A DNA stretch of 64,000 bases, from positions 824,001-888,000 of the forward strand of contig NZ_CP022253.1 of NCBI RefSeq assembly GCF_003119195.2, in the 5' to 3' direction. The notes below the pieces were generated by a model, which was given only the letters and a program-made list of their open reading frames with translations, was not told the DNA's origin and searched no databases. Each line of letters starts with the position of its first letter. The stretch's first letter is position 1. Shown piece by piece: positions 1-10,909 of the stretch. A program made the translations under genes and the position numbers. Origin of the DNA: Azospirillum baldaniorum (GTDB taxonomy: Bacteria > Pseudomonadota > Alphaproteobacteria > Azospirillales > Azospirillaceae).

Positions 1-35
1 CGTATCCGCGTCCATCTGGATTGCCGATCCGTCCC

Positions 36-2561
36 TTACGGCACCGGGCATGGCTTCGCATCCCATATCTCGGCGGCGTATTCAGCGATGGTGCGATCGC
101 TGGAAAACCGGCCAGAGTTGGCGATGTTCATGATGACCTTGCGCGTCCAGTCCTGCGGGGCCGCGTAGGACGCCAGCAACCGCCGGTCTGCCTCCAGATA
201 GGCTGTGAGATCGGCGAGATGCATGAATCGGTCCCCACCCGTCAGCAGCGCGTCGCGCAGAGGTTCGAAGATGCCCGGTTCGTTGCGGTTGAAATGGTCG
301 GAAAAGATCAGATCCAGCGCGGCGCGGGTTTCCGGTTCGTTGTGGTGATGCCAGAAAGGGCTGTACCAGCCGGCGCTGCCGCTCACCTGGTCCGCCGTCA
401 ACCCGAACAGGAAGAAGTTTTCCTCGCCGGCGGCTTGCGCCATCTCGATCGTCGCGCCATCGTGCGTGCCGATCGTCAATGCGCCGTTCATCATGAACTT
501 CATGTTGCTGGTGCCGCTCGCCTCATAGCCCGCCGTCGAGATCTGGTTGGACACGTCGGAGGCGGGAATCAGCTTCTCGGCCAGGGACACGCCGTACTCG
601 GGCAGGAACACCACCCTGAGACGGCCGCGCACCACCGGGTCGTCATCGATGGCGGCCGCGAGGTTGTTGAGGAATTTGATGATCACCTTGGCGAGACGGT
701 AGGCGGGTGCCGCCTTTCCCGCGAAGAAGAAGGTCCGCGGCACCATGTCGAGGTCGGGATTCTGCCGCATCCGGTTGTAGAGCACGACGATCCGCAGCGC
801 GTTCAGAAGCTGCCGCTTGTATTCGTGGATGCGTTTGATCTGGCAGTCGAAGATCGTGTCGGGATCGACGGCGATGCCGTTGGTCGATGCAAGCCACGCC
901 ACGAAGCGGTGCTTCATGGCGCGCTTTGCCTCCCGCACGGCGTCCTGGAAAGCCCCGTCGTCGGCAAGCGGCGTCAGCTTGGCCAATTGGGACAGGTCGG
1001 TGATCCATCCGTCCCCAATGGCGTCGGTGATGCAGCGGGAGAGGGCGGGGTTGGCCAGCCGAAGCCAACGCCGGGGCGTCACGCCGTTGGTCTTGTTGCT
1101 GAAGCGCTCGGGATACAGTTCGGCCAGATCCTGGACCGTCACGGTGCGCAGCAGATCGGAATGGATCGCAGCGACCCCGTTGGTGCTGTGCGATCCGACG
1201 ATGGCGAGGTTGGCCATCCGGATCTTCCGCGGACCGCCCTCCTCGATCAGGCTCACACGCTCGATACGGCCCTCATCGCCGGGAAAGCGGGTCCGCGCTT
1301 CGTCAAGAAGCCGGCGGTTGATCTCCAGGATGATCTCCAGGTGGCGCGGCAGCAGAAGCTCGAACCAGGGCAGCGGCCATTTTTCGAGCGCCTCGGGCAG
1401 CAGGGTGTGATTCGTGTAGGCAAGTGTGCGCCGCGTGAGATCCCACGCCTCCTCCCAGCCGAGCCCCGCGTCGTCGAGCAGGATCCGCATCAGTTCGGAC
1501 ACCGTCAGGCTCGGGTGGGTGTCGTTGAGCTGGACGGCGACCTTATCGGGGAGCGCCCGCCAATCGGTCGGGCTGCCGACCGGATTGGTCCGGCGGAAGC
1601 GCCGCACGAGATCCGCCAGGGAACAGGCGACCAGAAAATACTCCTGCACGAAGCGCAGGCCCTGACCCATGCTCGTCGAATCGTCGGGGTACAGGACCCG
1701 TGTGAGGGACTCCGCCGAGAGCCGTTCGGCGAGCGCGCTGACGAAGTCGCCGGCGCTGAACGCCTGGAAGTCCAGCGCGTGCGGTGCCGCCGCCGCCCAG
1801 AGCCGCAACGTGTTGATCGTTCGGCCGCCGTATCCGATGACGGGGCGGTCATACGGAACGCCGAGCAGGCTGGACGGCCGGCCGGGCACGGCGGCGAACG
1901 TCCCGTTGCGCACCTCGAACGAGCAGCCGAGCCTGATCTCCACGGACTCCTGCGGCCGGGCGACCTCCCAGGGATCGGGCCGGCGCAGCCAGTTGTCGGG
2001 CTGTTCCTGCTGCCAGCCATCCCGCAGGCTCTGCCGGAAAATGCCGTATTCGTAGCGGAGCCCATATCCCATGGCCGGGATCTGCATCGTGGCCATGGAG
2101 TCGATGAAGCAGGCCGCCAACCGGCCGAGCCCCCCGTTCCCCAGCCCGGCGTCGGGCTCCTCGTCGAGCAGGGCAAGCCAGTCGATCCCCTTCTCGTCGG
2201 CGACCCGCGCCACGACCGGATCGAGAAGGAGGTTCATGACGTTGTTGGCCAGGGACCGCCCGATGAGGAACTCCAGGGAAAGGTAGTAGACGCGTTTCGG
2301 ATTCTCGCGTTCGTAGGTCTGCTCGGTGCGAAGCCACCGCTGTGACAGCACGTCGCGCACGGAGCGGGCGACCGCCTCGTAGCGTTCGCGTGGACCGACC
2401 GACGTGGGATCGACCACATGGTCGAACATCAGGTGCCGCTCGTAGAGCGCGTCGCGCGTTCCGGTGAAGTGGATCGGGCCGCACCCGTATCGCTGGAGCA
2501 GATCCGTCGATCCGGAGACGTTCGACGCCGTTGCGTCGGCCATGGTCATGTCGCTGCTCAT
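36..2561 (-). CDS. glgP: Glycogen/starch phosphorylase
   Basis: Cytoplasmic PLP enzyme that phosphorolyses alpha-1,4-glucan to glucose 1-phosphate. The 841 residues match the usual family length of about 815-840. The N-terminal YYLSLEFLIGR block and the cofactor region EASGTSNMKFMMNGA are present, with the PLP lysine near residue 688. The ATG at 2561 gives the N-terminus expected for the family. It lies 69 bp downstream of the phosphoketolase on the same strand, so the two are probably co-transcribed, linking glycogen breakdown to the phosphoketolase route. A long reading frame on the opposite strand is a by-product of high GC content. Confidence 0.95.
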   Translation of the reverse strand: MSSDMTMADATASNVSGSTDLLQRYGCGPIHFTGTRDALYERHLMFDHVVDPTSVGPRERYEAVARSVRDVLSQRWLRTEQTYERENPKRVYYLSLEFLIGRSLANNVMNLLLDPVVARVADEKGIDWLALLDEEPDAGLGNGGLGRLAACFIDSMATMQIPAMGYGLRYEYGIFRQSLRDGWQQEQPDNWLRRPDPWEVARPQESVEIRLGCSFEVRNGTFAAVPGRPSSLLGVPYDRPVIGYGGRTINTLRLWAAAAPHALDFQAFSAGDFVSALAERLSAESLTRVLYPDDSTSMGQGLRFVQEYFLVACSLADLVRRFRRTNPVGSPTDWRALPDKVAVQLNDTHPSLTVSELMRILLDDAGLGWEEAWDLTRRTLAYTNHTLLPEALEKWPLPWFELLLPRHLEIILEINRRLLDEARTRFPGDEGRIERVSLIEEGGPRKIRMANLAIVGSHSTNGVAAIHSDLLRTVTVQDLAELYPERFSNKTNGVTPRRWLRLANPALSRCITDAIGDGWITDLSQLAKLTPLADDGAFQDAVREAKRAMKHRFVAWLASTNGIAVDPDTIFDCQIKRIHEYKRQLLNALRIVVLYNRMRQNPDLDMVPRTFFFAGKAAPAYRLAKVIIKFLNNLAAAIDDDPVVRGRLRVVFLPEYGVSLAEKLIPASDVSNQISTAGYEASGTSNMKFMMNGALTIGTHDGATIEMAQAAGEENFFLFGLTADQVSGSAGWYSPFWHHHNEPETRAALDLIFSDHFNRNEPGIFEPLRDALLTGGDRFMHLADLTAYLEADRRLLASYAAPQDWTRKVIMNIANSGRFSSDRTIAEYAAEIWDAKPCPVP

Positions 2562-2630
2562 GGCGTTTCCTCCTCGCCCGGTCGGAGCCGCCGCGCCGTC
2601 CGACGGATGGCCCGACCATCGCCTTATGGT

Positions 2631-5063
2631 TCAAACATTGTCGGCCTCGGTCGAGGCGGCTGCGACCGCTCCTGTCCGGCTTGCTCCCGGCTGGCCCGCG
2701 CCCGTCTGGTCCCATATCCATCCCGCGATCTCGGGCATGTCGTCGCCATACCGCCTGATGTGTTCCTTGTGCGCGATGAGCTTGTCGCGCATGGCCTGCT
2801 TGACGTAGGCGGCGCTCGCGCCGAGCGCCGGAACCCGGTCGATCACGTCGCCCACGAGGTGGAACCGGTCGAGATCGTTCAGCACGCACATGTCGAAAGG
2901 CGTGCTGGTGGTGCCTTCCTCCTTGTAGCCACGCACATGCAGGTTCCCGTGACCGGCCCGCCGGTACGTCAGCCGATGAATGAGCCAGGGGTAGCCGTGG
3001 AAGGCGAAGATGATCGGCTTGTCGGTGGTGAACAGCGCGTCGAAGTCGCGATCCGGAAGCCCGTGCGGATGCTCCCCCGGGGGCTGCAAGGTCATGAGGT
3101 CGACGACGTTGATGACGCGGACCTTCAGGTCCGGGGCGTAATGGCGCAGGAGATCGACCGCCGCCAGGGTTTCCAGTGTCGGCACGTCGCCGCAGCAGGC
3201 CATCACCACATCGGGTTCGCCGCCGCGGTCGTTGCTGGCCCATTCCCAGATCCCCAGGCCGGCCGTGCAATGCCTGATGGCTTCATCCATCGTCAACCAC
3301 TGCGGGGCCGGTTGCTTCCCGGCGACGACGACGTTGACGCAGTTCCGGCTGCGCAGGCAATGGTCCGTGACCGACAGCAGGCAATTGGCATCGGGTGGCA
3401 GATAGACCCGGACGACGTCGGCCTTCTTGTTCACCACATGGTCGATGAAGCCGGGGTCCTGGTGGCTGAAGCCGTTGTGGTCCTGGCGCCAGACATGGCT
3501 GGACAGCAGGTAGTTCAACGAGGCGACGGGACGCCGCCAGGGAATGGTCCGGCAGACCTTCAGCCACTTGGCGTGCTGGTTGAACATCGAATCGACGATG
3601 TGGATGAAAGCTTCGTAGCAGGAGAAGAATCCATGCCGGCCCGTCAGCAGATAGCCTTCGAGCCACCCCTGGCATTGGTGTTCGCTGAGCATCTCCATGA
3701 CCCGGCCGTCCGGGGCGAGATGGTCGTCCCACGGGACGGTGTCGGCAACCCATGTCCGGTCCGTGACCTGGAGCACGTCCTGCCAGCGGTTGGAGTTGTT
3801 CTCATCGGGACTGAAGAGCCGGAAGTTCCGCGCGTCGAGGTTCGGCTTCATCACATCGCGGAGAAACCGCCCCATCACGCGGGTGGCTTCTGCGACGGCC
3901 ACGCCGGGAGCCTCCACCGGGACGGCGTAGTCGCGGAAATCCGGAAGACGCAGATCGCGCAGGAGCGTGCCGCCGTTGGCGTGCGGGTTGGCGCTCATAC
4001 GGCGAATGCCGCGGGGTGCCAGGTCGGCGAGGTCGGGGCGGAGGCGGCCTCCCTCGTCAAAAAGCTCCTCGGGACGGTAGCTTTTCATCCACTCTTCGAG
4101 AACACGCACATGGTCCGGGTTCTCATGCATTTCCCCCATCGGGACCTGATGCGAACGCCAGAAATCCTCGGCCCGCTTGCCGTCGATCTCCTTCGGGCAT
4201 GTCCATCCCTTCGGTGTGCGGAGCACGATCAGGGGCCAGCGGGGACGCTGCGTGACCCCGTTGCGGCGCGCGTCGTCCTTGATCCGCCGAATGTCGGCGA
4301 TGGCCGTGTCCAGAGCGGAGGCCATGCGTTCATGCATGTCGTCCGGTTCGTGGCCTTCCACGAAATAGGGGATGTATCCATACCCGCGGAAAAGCTGCTC
4401 CAGCTCCTCGTGGCTGATCCGGGAGAGAATGGTGGGGTTGGCGATCTTGTAGCCGTTGAGGTGCAGGATCGGCAGAACGGCGCCATCGCTGAGCGGGTTG
4501 AGGAACTTGTTGGAATGCCAGCTCGTCGCCAGCGGTCCGGTTTCCGCCTCCCCGTCGCCGACGATGCAGGCGACGATCAGGTCGGGGTTGTCGAAGGCGG
4601 CTCCGTACGCGTGGGACACGGCGTATCCGAGTTCGCCGCCTTCATGAATCGAACCGGGCGTCTCCGGCGCGACGTGGCTGGGAATCCCGCCAGGAAACGA
4701 GAATTGGGTGAAGAGGCGCTTGATGCCCTCCTCATCCAGCGAGATGTTCGGGTAGACTTCGCTGTAGGTTCCCTCAAGATAGGCATTCGCGACCATGGCC
4801 GGTCCGCCATGCCCGGGACCGGCAATACAGATCATGTTCAGATCCAATTGCCGGATCATCCGATTCAGATGGACATAGATGAAATTCAAGCCGGGCGTGG
4901 TTCCCCAATGCCCCAGCAACCTCGGCTTTATGTGTTCGAGGGTAAGGGGAACTTTGAGCAATGGATTGTCATAAAGATAAATTTGGCCGACGGACAAATA
5001 GTTGGCTGCCCGCCAGTATGCGTCGATGAGAGCCTTTTCCTTGACTGACAGCGCTTCGGCCAT
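2631..5063 (-). CDS. xfp: Xylulose-5-phosphate/fructose-6-phosphate phosphoketolase
   Basis: Thiamine-diphosphate enzyme that cleaves xylulose 5-phosphate or fructose 6-phosphate with phosphate to acetyl phosphate and an aldose phosphate. The TPP-binding motif GDGEAETG and the family N-terminus ([17 protein letters not shown]) are seen. I chose the ATG at 5063 because GGGAGG lies about 6 nt upstream and the resulting 810 aa matches the family. The frame stays open to 5153, but that extension is not family-like. Acetyl phosphate from this enzyme can give ATP through an acetate kinase, which is not in the window. Confidence 0.94.
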   Translation of the reverse strand: MAEALSVKEKALIDAYWRAANYLSVGQIYLYDNPLLKVPLTLEHIKPRLLGHWGTTPGLNFIYVHLNRMIRQLDLNMICIAGPGHGGPAMVANAYLEGTYSEVYPNISLDEEGIKRLFTQFSFPGGIPSHVAPETPGSIHEGGELGYAVSHAYGAAFDNPDLIVACIVGDGEAETGPLATSWHSNKFLNPLSDGAVLPILHLNGYKIANPTILSRISHEELEQLFRGYGYIPYFVEGHEPDDMHERMASALDTAIADIRRIKDDARRNGVTQRPRWPLIVLRTPKGWTCPKEIDGKRAEDFWRSHQVPMGEMHENPDHVRVLEEWMKSYRPEELFDEGGRLRPDLADLAPRGIRRMSANPHANGGTLLRDLRLPDFRDYAVPVEAPGVAVAEATRVMGRFLRDVMKPNLDARNFRLFSPDENNSNRWQDVLQVTDRTWVADTVPWDDHLAPDGRVMEMLSEHQCQGWLEGYLLTGRHGFFSCYEAFIHIVDSMFNQHAKWLKVCRTIPWRRPVASLNYLLSSHVWRQDHNGFSHQDPGFIDHVVNKKADVVRVYLPPDANCLLSVTDHCLRSRNCVNVVVAGKQPAPQWLTMDEAIRHCTAGLGIWEWASNDRGGEPDVVMACCGDVPTLETLAAVDLLRHYAPDLKVRVINVVDLMTLQPPGEHPHGLPDRDFDALFTTDKPIIFAFHGYPWLIHRLTYRRAGHGNLHVRGYKEEGTTSTPFDMCVLNDLDRFHLVGDVIDRVPALGASAAYVKQAMRDKLIAHKEHIRRYGDDMPEIAGWIWDQTGAGQPGASRTGAVAAASTEADNV

Positions 5064-5289
5064 GCCCGCCTCCCGCAGCCCTGGTGATGTGACGCGGTCC
5101 TCTGCGATGCCACGCCCGACCTCTCGGCGTTGGATCGGGTCGGTGTGCGGCATCCATCATTCCACCAAGCGTGGCAGCGGTCAGAGTGCCAGTGCCCGCC
5201 CATTCCGTCTCGGTCTCATCGGTGTATGACCTGGGTCCGGCATCCGCTTCGCGGGATGCGAAAAAGCGCTTTTGTTCGGCAGCGCCCCT
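5064..5289. other. Intergenic gap with small dyads
   Basis: Spacer between the CNBD-FHA gene and the phosphoketolase. It holds a 6-bp stem (GCATCC at 5240-5245 with GGATGC at 5254-5259) next to the palindrome AAAAGCGCTTTT (5262-5273). These could help terminate the CNBD-FHA transcript, but there is no clean stem plus U-tract. No other gene is apparent. Confidence 0.3.
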
Positions 5290-6084
5290 TCAGCCGATGG
5301 AAACGATGAACTCGAAGGCCGATCCCCAGCCGCCCGCAACGACGCGGTTCTCACCGTGGTTCAGAAGGGCGGTGTCCCTCATGAAATCATGCCCGATCGG
5401 CTGCCCGTTGACGACCGTCCCAAGCGTGCTGCCAAGATCGGACACGAGCAGCCGGCCCTGGCTGCGGCTGATCATGAAGTGATCGCGCGACAGGCGAAAC
5501 GGTGGCTGATCGTCGATGGACAGATCGGGTGACCGTGGGGGCGGTGCTTCGCCGTTGATCGGGAGCCGACCGACCACGAAGGGCAGTTGCCCAACCTGAA
5601 TTGGGCTTGGACCGATCCGGCTGCGCAGGGAGTCCGACCCGGCGGTCAATAGAATGCGTTCGTTGCCGTTGGGAAGTGCCTCCGACGACGGCGCGCCGTT
5701 CTCTGACGTTTCCGCCTCGCGCGTCGAGAGCAGCAGATCGCCGGCAATCTTGTCCTCGATCGTCCGCAGACGGATGCTGAGACGCTGGATCAACCCGCGT
5801 GCCAGGGATGCGTCCCGGCTCACCCGGTCCAGGAACTCCTGCGGGGTGAGGACTTCCGCGGCGCCATCGCTGACAGCCCGGGCGGTGGCACTCCGGCTGC
5901 GGCCTTCAATGACGCCCATCTCGCCCAGCCACTCGCCGCCCCGCACATGCCCGATCAGGATGGCGTTGTCTCCATTCTCGCGCAGGACTTCGATTTCACC
6001 GTGCCTGACCCAAAAAACGCAGTCGCTCGCGTCCCCCCGCCGGAACAGCAAATCGCCTGATTTGAACTGAATGGATTGGGCCAT
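5290..6084 (-). CDS. Cyclic nucleotide-binding domain plus FHA domain protein
   Basis: Probable cytoplasmic signalling protein of 264 aa. Residues about 5-110 form a CRP-type cNMP-binding domain, with GDLLFRRGD, then the phosphate-binding-cassette-like GEMGVIEGRSRSATARA. Residues about 165-255 form a forkhead-associated domain (LSRDHFMISRS, then DLGSTLGTVVNG), which usually binds phosphothreonine peptides. There is no DNA-binding helix-turn-helix, so it is not a CRP-type transcription factor. The ATG at 6084 is chosen because the CNBD starts there and GGAGAA lies about 9 nt upstream. It may couple cyclic-nucleotide sensing to the neighbouring fermentation genes; that role is inferred. Confidence 0.85.
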   Translation of the reverse strand: MAQSIQFKSGDLLFRRGDASDCVFWVRHGEIEVLRENGDNAILIGHVRGGEWLGEMGVIEGRSRSATARAVSDGAAEVLTPQEFLDRVSRDASLARGLIQRLSIRLRTIEDKIAGDLLLSTREAETSENGAPSSEALPNGNERILLTAGSDSLRSRIGPSPIQVGQLPFVVGRLPINGEAPPPRSPDLSIDDQPPFRLSRDHFMISRSQGRLLVSDLGSTLGTVVNGQPIGHDFMRDTALLNHGENRVVAGGWGSAFEFIVSIG

Positions 6085-6228
6085 ATCCGGAAGTTCTCCG
6101 CTGTTTGGCCGTGCGTCGCAATGGCACGACAGACGGGGATTCTGTACGATGAAAGCAGAAGTGAAACCCACCGAGAAAATGGACGCACACGACGGAGCCC
6201 CGCTTCTCCTTTCTTTTGGTGCATCGTT

Positions 6229-6247
6229 CCATCGTACGACACGATGG
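6229..6247. promoter_or_regulatory. 7-bp dyad upstream of the CNBD-FHA gene
   Basis: CCATCGT, a 5-nt spacer, then ACGATGG form a perfect dyad about 145 bp upstream of the CNBD-FHA start. The geometry suits a dimeric regulator. No regulator can be named and the match could be chance. Confidence 0.3.
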
Positions 6248-6337
6248 TTGTGAGTGTGCGGCCATCGATCCTTCCATCGGCTCAACATAGTCATGATTTC
6301 GCACTCCGCCGTTTCCGGCTAACAGCTGGGTGTCCCA

Positions 6338-6601
6338 TTGCTCCGACTTGAGCCTACCGAGGTCGCACTGATCCGGGCGACGACCGGCATCGTGGTCGGC
6401 GACGAGGCCATCGCGGAATGGTGGCTGCACTTTGGCCGTCCGTCCGCCAGCACGCTCAGGCGTTTCAGGTGTACGCCCGGCGCCGGTGCGACAAACGGGC
6501 GACGTGCGCCGAAACGCAAGCTGCTCAAGACGTACGATGTCGAGCCCGCCCAGGTCACCACCGAAACGCTGCGGTCCTATGGGGCGGCTTCCTGCCGGTG
6601 A
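6338..6601 (+). other. Unrecognised reading frame in the 966-bp gap before arcD
   Basis: The stretch 6085-7050 has no confident gene. This frame (up to 87 residues, no convincing ribosome-binding site) has the GC-rich third positions of real genes in its first half and may be a gene remnant; I do not recognise it. Further along are TTTCGCA (6678-6684) and TGCGAAA (6701-6707), inverted arms 16 nt apart, in a locally AT-richer stretch that probably contains the arc promoter. No TTGAT-N4-ATCAA (FNR/ANR) site is apparent. Confidence 0.2.
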
Positions 6602-7050
6602 GGCTGATTCATCGCAGTTTGATGGCCAAAGAAGAAGAAAATCACACAGCCTTAAGCGAAGCCAAGCAGCCAAGCCGTTTCGCAGATGCAAATTCGCAAC
6701 TGCGAAATAAACGCATTCAGGAATAATCTTTTTCTCTAATTCGATCAAAGTCATTGGCCGAGATACCGTAACACCAGATAATTTTCAGAGCGGCAGTAGC
6801 CTTTTCTGTATCGCCAGGATCCTATAAAACGCCGTAGGTGATGCAAAGGCGATGCGGAAACCGTATCGAACTTATGTAACGGCTCGCCGAGCGGTCAAGC
6901 TTGGGACTTCCGTTCCTGGTCGCCATTCCTTCAACGACATTCAACGGATGTGACCAGTGGACGCTGGAGGGGAAGATGCCCCACCTCATCGGCCCGCCTC
7001 ATTGGAGGGAATCCTGACGGCAGGGAGACGAGGATAGCGGAGAGACGGCG

Positions 7051-8541
7051 ATGACGACGGCTGACGTGAACGATCTCGTGTCGGTGAAAAACGCTGGCGT
7101 GGCGCAGACCCGGAAGTCGGACAAGCTGACCTTGCTCCCACTCGTTGCGCTCGTTGTCGGCTCGATGATCGGCGGCGGCGTTTTCAATCTTCCGTCGGAC
7201 ATGTCCAAGGGTGCGTCGCCCGGCGCCATCCTGATCGGCTGGATGATCACCGGCATCGGCATGATGATGCTCGCCTTCGTGTACCAAAACCTGGCCGTGC
7301 GCAAACCGAACCTGAACGCCGGCCCCTACGCCTATGCCAAGGCCGGCTTCGGACCGTTCGTCGGCTTCAACAGCGCCTGGGGTTATTGGCTGAGCGCCTT
7401 TCTTGGAAACGTGGCCTACGCGGTGGCCATCTTCTCGGCCCTGTCCCACTTCTTCCCCATCTTCGGCGACGGCAACAACCTGCCGTCCATCGTCGGCGCG
7501 TCGCTGTGCCTGTGGTTGATCCACGCGCTCGTGCTCAGCGGCATCAAACAGGCGGCCTTCGTGAACGTCGTCACCTCGATCGCCAAGCTGGTGCCGCTGT
7601 TCCTGTTCGTCCTGGTGGCCATCGTCGGCTTCCATTGGGATCGCTTCACGGTGGATTTCTGGGGAACCGGCGCCGGGTCCGGCACGGGCGGCCTCGGCTC
7701 GGTCATGGAGCAGGTGAAGAGCACCATGCTGGTGACCCTGTGGGTGTTCATCGGCATCGAGGGCGCCAGCGTCTATTCCGCCCGCGCGGCCCGCCGCTCC
7801 GACGTCGGGCGGGCGACGGTGATCGGCTTCGTCGGCGCGCTGGGAATCTACGTGCTGGTCTCGCTGCTGGCGACGGGCGTCCTGCGGCAACCCGAACTCG
7901 CCGACCTCAAGGTGCCGTCCATGGCGGGCGTGTTCGAATCCCTCGTCGGCCCGTGGGGCGCCGCCCTGATCAACATCGGCTTGGTGATCTCGGTCGGCGG
8001 CGCCTTCCTCTCCTGGACGCTGCTGTGCGCGGAGATTCCCTACACCTGCGGCCGCGACGGGACTTTTCCGAAATGGTTCGCCGCGGAGAACGCCAACGGG
8101 TCGCCCGTGAACGCGCTCTGGGCAACCAATCTCCTGATCCAGCTCTTCCTCGCGCTCAGCTTCTTTTCGCGCAGCGCGTACCAGTTCTTCTACTTCATCG
8201 CCTCGGTCGCGATCCTTCCCCCCTACGTCCTGTCCGGCGCCTACGCGTTGAAACTGGCCCTGACCGGCGAAGGCTACGGTGCCGAATCGCGGACGAAGGG
8301 CATCCTGGTCGGTGCCTTGGCGACGGCCTACGGCCTTTGGCTCGTCTACGCGGCCGGCCTTCAGTACCTGCTGATGTGCGCGGTCCTCTTCGCCCCGGGA
8401 ATCCTCGTCTATGTCCGGGCCCGACGCGAGCACGGGGAGCGCACCTTCACCGGCGTGGAGATGGCCATCGCGGCGGCCATCGCCGTCCTCGCCGTGCTCG
8501 CCGCCTGGCTCATGTGGACCGGCAGGATCAGCCCGCTGTGA
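7051..8541 (+). CDS. arcD: Arginine/ornithine antiporter (APC superfamily)
   Basis: Inner-membrane antiporter of 496 aa importing arginine in exchange for ornithine. About 12 hydrophobic segments are visible. The first carries the basic-amino-acid/polyamine-antiporter signature GSMIGGGVFNLP, and NAGPYAYAKAGFG follows TM2. GGAGAG lies about 7 nt before the ATG. It is first in the arc operon, 71 bp before arcA, which fixes its substrate better than sequence alone would. Confidence 0.92.
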   Translation: MTTADVNDLVSVKNAGVAQTRKSDKLTLLPLVALVVGSMIGGGVFNLPSDMSKGASPGAILIGWMITGIGMMMLAFVYQNLAVRKPNLNAGPYAYAKAGFGPFVGFNSAWGYWLSAFLGNVAYAVAIFSALSHFFPIFGDGNNLPSIVGASLCLWLIHALVLSGIKQAAFVNVVTSIAKLVPLFLFVLVAIVGFHWDRFTVDFWGTGAGSGTGGLGSVMEQVKSTMLVTLWVFIGIEGASVYSARAARRSDVGRATVIGFVGALGIYVLVSLLATGVLRQPELADLKVPSMAGVFESLVGPWGAALINIGLVISVGGAFLSWTLLCAEIPYTCGRDGTFPKWFAAENANGSPVNALWATNLLIQLFLALSFFSRSAYQFFYFIASVAILPPYVLSGAYALKLALTGEGYGAESRTKGILVGALATAYGLWLVYAAGLQYLLMCAVLFAPGILVYVRARREHGERTFTGVEMAIAAAIAVLAVLAAWLMWTGRISPL

Positions 8542-8612
8542 TGGCCGCCGCGCCGTCATACGACAACAAGGCCCGCACGGAATAGCGGGCCATCGAAGCA
8601 GGGAGATGCGTC

Positions 8613-9842
8613 ATGTCTGAAGTCGGCGTGCATTCGGAAGTCGGCAAGCTGCGGACCGTCCTGGTTTGCCGGCCGTCGCTGGCGCACCAGCGCCTTACCC
8701 CCGGCAACTGCCACGACCTTCTGTTCGATGACGTCATCTGGGTGCACGAGGCGCAAAAGGACCACCACGACCTCGTGCTGAAGATGGAGGAGCGCGGGGT
8801 CGAGGTGCTGGACCTGCACGACCTGCTGGCGCAAACGCTCGACGATCCTCAGGCGCGCAGGTTCGTGCTCGACCGCCGCGTCACCGCCAACACCGTCGGG
8901 GTCGCCGCCGTGGAGGTCATGCGCCCCTGGCTGGACGAGATGCCGTCCAGGGAACTCGCGGTCCATCTCATCGGCGGCATCGCCATATCGGACCTGCCGG
9001 ACAACACCGTGAGCGTGCTGTTGAACGAGGCGTTCGGCGGCACCGATTTCGTGCTGCCGCCGATCCCCAACACGCTGTTCCAGCGGGACCCGTCCTGCTG
9101 GATCTACAACGGCGTGACCTGCAACCCGATGTTCTGGCCGGCCCGCAAGCCGGAGACGCTGCTGCAGCGGGCGGTCTACAAGTTCCACCCCCGCTTCCGG
9201 GACGGCGGCTTCACGATCTGGTGGGGCGATTCCGACGAGGACTTCACCGGCGCCTCCCTGGAGGGCGGCGACGTGATGCCGATCGGCAAGGGCGTCGTCC
9301 TCATCGGCATGGGGGAGCGCACCAACCGTCAGGCGGTCGGCCAGGTGACCCGCGCGCTGTTCCGCAACAACGCGGCGTCCCGGGTGATCGCCTGCCTGAT
9401 GCCGAAAAGCCGCGCGGCGATGCATCTGGACACGGTGTTCTCGTTCTGCGACCGCGATCTGGTGACGGTCTTCCGCGAGGTCGTCGACCAGATCCGCTGC
9501 TACAGCGCCTATCCCCTGGACGACGAGGGACGCTTCGAGGTGCGGCCCGAGGCGAGGCCGCTTCTGGAGGTCGTGGCCGACGCGCTGGGCTATTCCAGGC
9601 TCCGCATCGTCGGCACCGGCGGAAACGCCTACGAGGCGGAGCGCGAGCAATGGGACGACGGCAACAACGTCGTCGCCCTCGAACCCGGCGTGGTCGTGGC
9701 CTACGACCGCAACACCTACACCAACACGCTGCTGCGCAAGGCCGGCGTCGAGGTCATCACCGTCCGCGGGGCGGAACTCGGCCGGGGACGGGGCGGCGGC
9801 CACTGCATGACCTGCCCGATCTGGCGGGAGCCCGCCTACTGA
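8613..9842 (+). CDS. arcA: Arginine deiminase
   Basis: Hydrolyses arginine to citrulline and ammonia, the first step of the arginine deiminase pathway. The 409 residues match the family. The catalytic cysteine is in the C-terminal GGGHCMTCP motif (Cys398), and the substrate-binding blocks ending in EGGDVM and [11 protein letters not shown] are present. The N-terminus ([15 protein letters not shown]) is typical, so the ATG at 8613 is secure. It sits between arcD and arcB. Confidence 0.97.
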   Translation: MSEVGVHSEVGKLRTVLVCRPSLAHQRLTPGNCHDLLFDDVIWVHEAQKDHHDLVLKMEERGVEVLDLHDLLAQTLDDPQARRFVLDRRVTANTVGVAAVEVMRPWLDEMPSRELAVHLIGGIAISDLPDNTVSVLLNEAFGGTDFVLPPIPNTLFQRDPSCWIYNGVTCNPMFWPARKPETLLQRAVYKFHPRFRDGGFTIWWGDSDEDFTGASLEGGDVMPIGKGVVLIGMGERTNRQAVGQVTRALFRNNAASRVIACLMPKSRAAMHLDTVFSFCDRDLVTVFREVVDQIRCYSAYPLDDEGRFEVRPEARPLLEVVADALGYSRLRIVGTGGNAYEAEREQWDDGNNVVALEPGVVVAYDRNTYTNTLLRKAGVEVITVRGAELGRGRGGGHCMTCPIWREPAY

Positions 9843-9889
9843 CGACCCGCCGCGGACAACCAACCCGGAGGGAACCCCAGGAGGAAAAG

Positions 9890-10894
9890 ATGAGCTTCAA
9901 TCTGCGCAACCGGTCGCTGCTCACCGTCCAGGATTACACGCCGCGGGAGTTCCGCTATGTGCTCGACCTCGCGCGCGACCTCAAGCGTGCGAAGTACGCC
10001 AGGACCGAGCAGCAGCACCTGCGCGGCAAGGAGATCTGCCTGATCTTCGAAAAGACGTCGACGCGGACCCGCTGCGCCTTCGAGGTCGCCTGCCACGACC
10101 AGGGCGCCAACGTCACCTACCTCGATCCCGCGGGCTCGCAGATCGGCCATAAGGAATCCTTCAAGGACACCGCGCGCGTCCTCGGCCGGATGTACGACGC
10201 CATCGAGTACCGTGGCGCCGCACAGGGCGGCGTGGAGCAATTGGCGAAGTACGCGGGTGTACCGGTCTACAACGGCCTCACCGACGAATACCACCCGACC
10301 CAGATGCTCGCCGACGTCATGACGATGCGCGAGCACAGCGACAAGCCGATCACCGACATCACGTACGCCTATGTCGGCGACACCCGGTCCAACATGGGCC
10401 ATTCCCTGATGATCGTCGGCTGCCTGATGGGCATGGACGTACGCATCTGCGGACCGCAGAGCCTGTGGCCGTCGGAGGAGTACACCGCCATCGCCCGGAA
10501 GCTGGCGGCTGCCTCGGGCGCACGGCTGACCATCACTGACAACACCGCCGAAGCGGTGGCCGGGGTCGATTTCATCCACACCGACGTCTGGGTTTCGATG
10601 GGCGAGCCCAAGGACGTCTGGCGGGAGCGGATCGCGCTGCTGAAGCCCTATCAGGTCAACCCGGAGCTGATGGCGGCAAGCGGCAACCCGCAGGTCAAGT
10701 TCATGCACTGCCTGCCGGCCTTCCACGACAGCGAGACGACGCTCGGCCGGCAGATCGCCGAGGACTACGGGATGCCCAACGGGCTCGAGGTGACCAACGA
10801 GGTCTTCGAATCGGAAGCGAACATTGCCTTCGAGCAGGCGGAGAACCGCATGCACACGATCAAGGCGCTTCTCGTCGCCACGTTGGGGGAATGA
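9890..10894 (+). CDS. arcB: Ornithine carbamoyltransferase, catabolic
   Basis: Phosphorolyses citrulline to carbamoyl phosphate and ornithine. The carbamoyl-phosphate motif STRTR, the HPTQ motif and the ornithine motif HCLP are all present in 334 aa, the usual length. AGGAGG lies just upstream of the ATG at 9890. Its place between arcA and arcC argues for the catabolic rather than the biosynthetic (ArgF) role. Confidence 0.96.
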   Translation: MSFNLRNRSLLTVQDYTPREFRYVLDLARDLKRAKYARTEQQHLRGKEICLIFEKTSTRTRCAFEVACHDQGANVTYLDPAGSQIGHKESFKDTARVLGRMYDAIEYRGAAQGGVEQLAKYAGVPVYNGLTDEYHPTQMLADVMTMREHSDKPITDITYAYVGDTRSNMGHSLMIVGCLMGMDVRICGPQSLWPSEEYTAIARKLAAASGARLTITDNTAEAVAGVDFIHTDVWVSMGEPKDVWRERIALLKPYQVNPELMAASGNPQVKFMHCLPAFHDSETTLGRQIAEDYGMPNGLEVTNEVFESEANIAFEQAENRMHTIKALLVATLGE

Positions 10895-10909
10895 GGAGGG
10901 AATGAGACC

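Noticed and set aside
21..5048. Very long plus-strand reading frames opposite glgP and the phosphoketolase
   Set aside because: They mirror confidently identified genes, have no recognisable domains, and are expected where third positions are nearly all G or C.
6607..7050. FNR/ANR box for the arc operon
   Set aside because: Only a half-site (ATCAA near 6745) is present; the other half does not match.
7925..7945. tRNA-like GTTCGAATCCC string
   Set aside because: It lies in frame inside arcD and no cloverleaf can be drawn around it.
6931..8559. Minus-strand frame of more than 500 codons opposite arcD
   Set aside because: Its composition is rich in Arg, Gly, His and Asp, as antisense of a membrane-protein gene would be, and it contains no motif.
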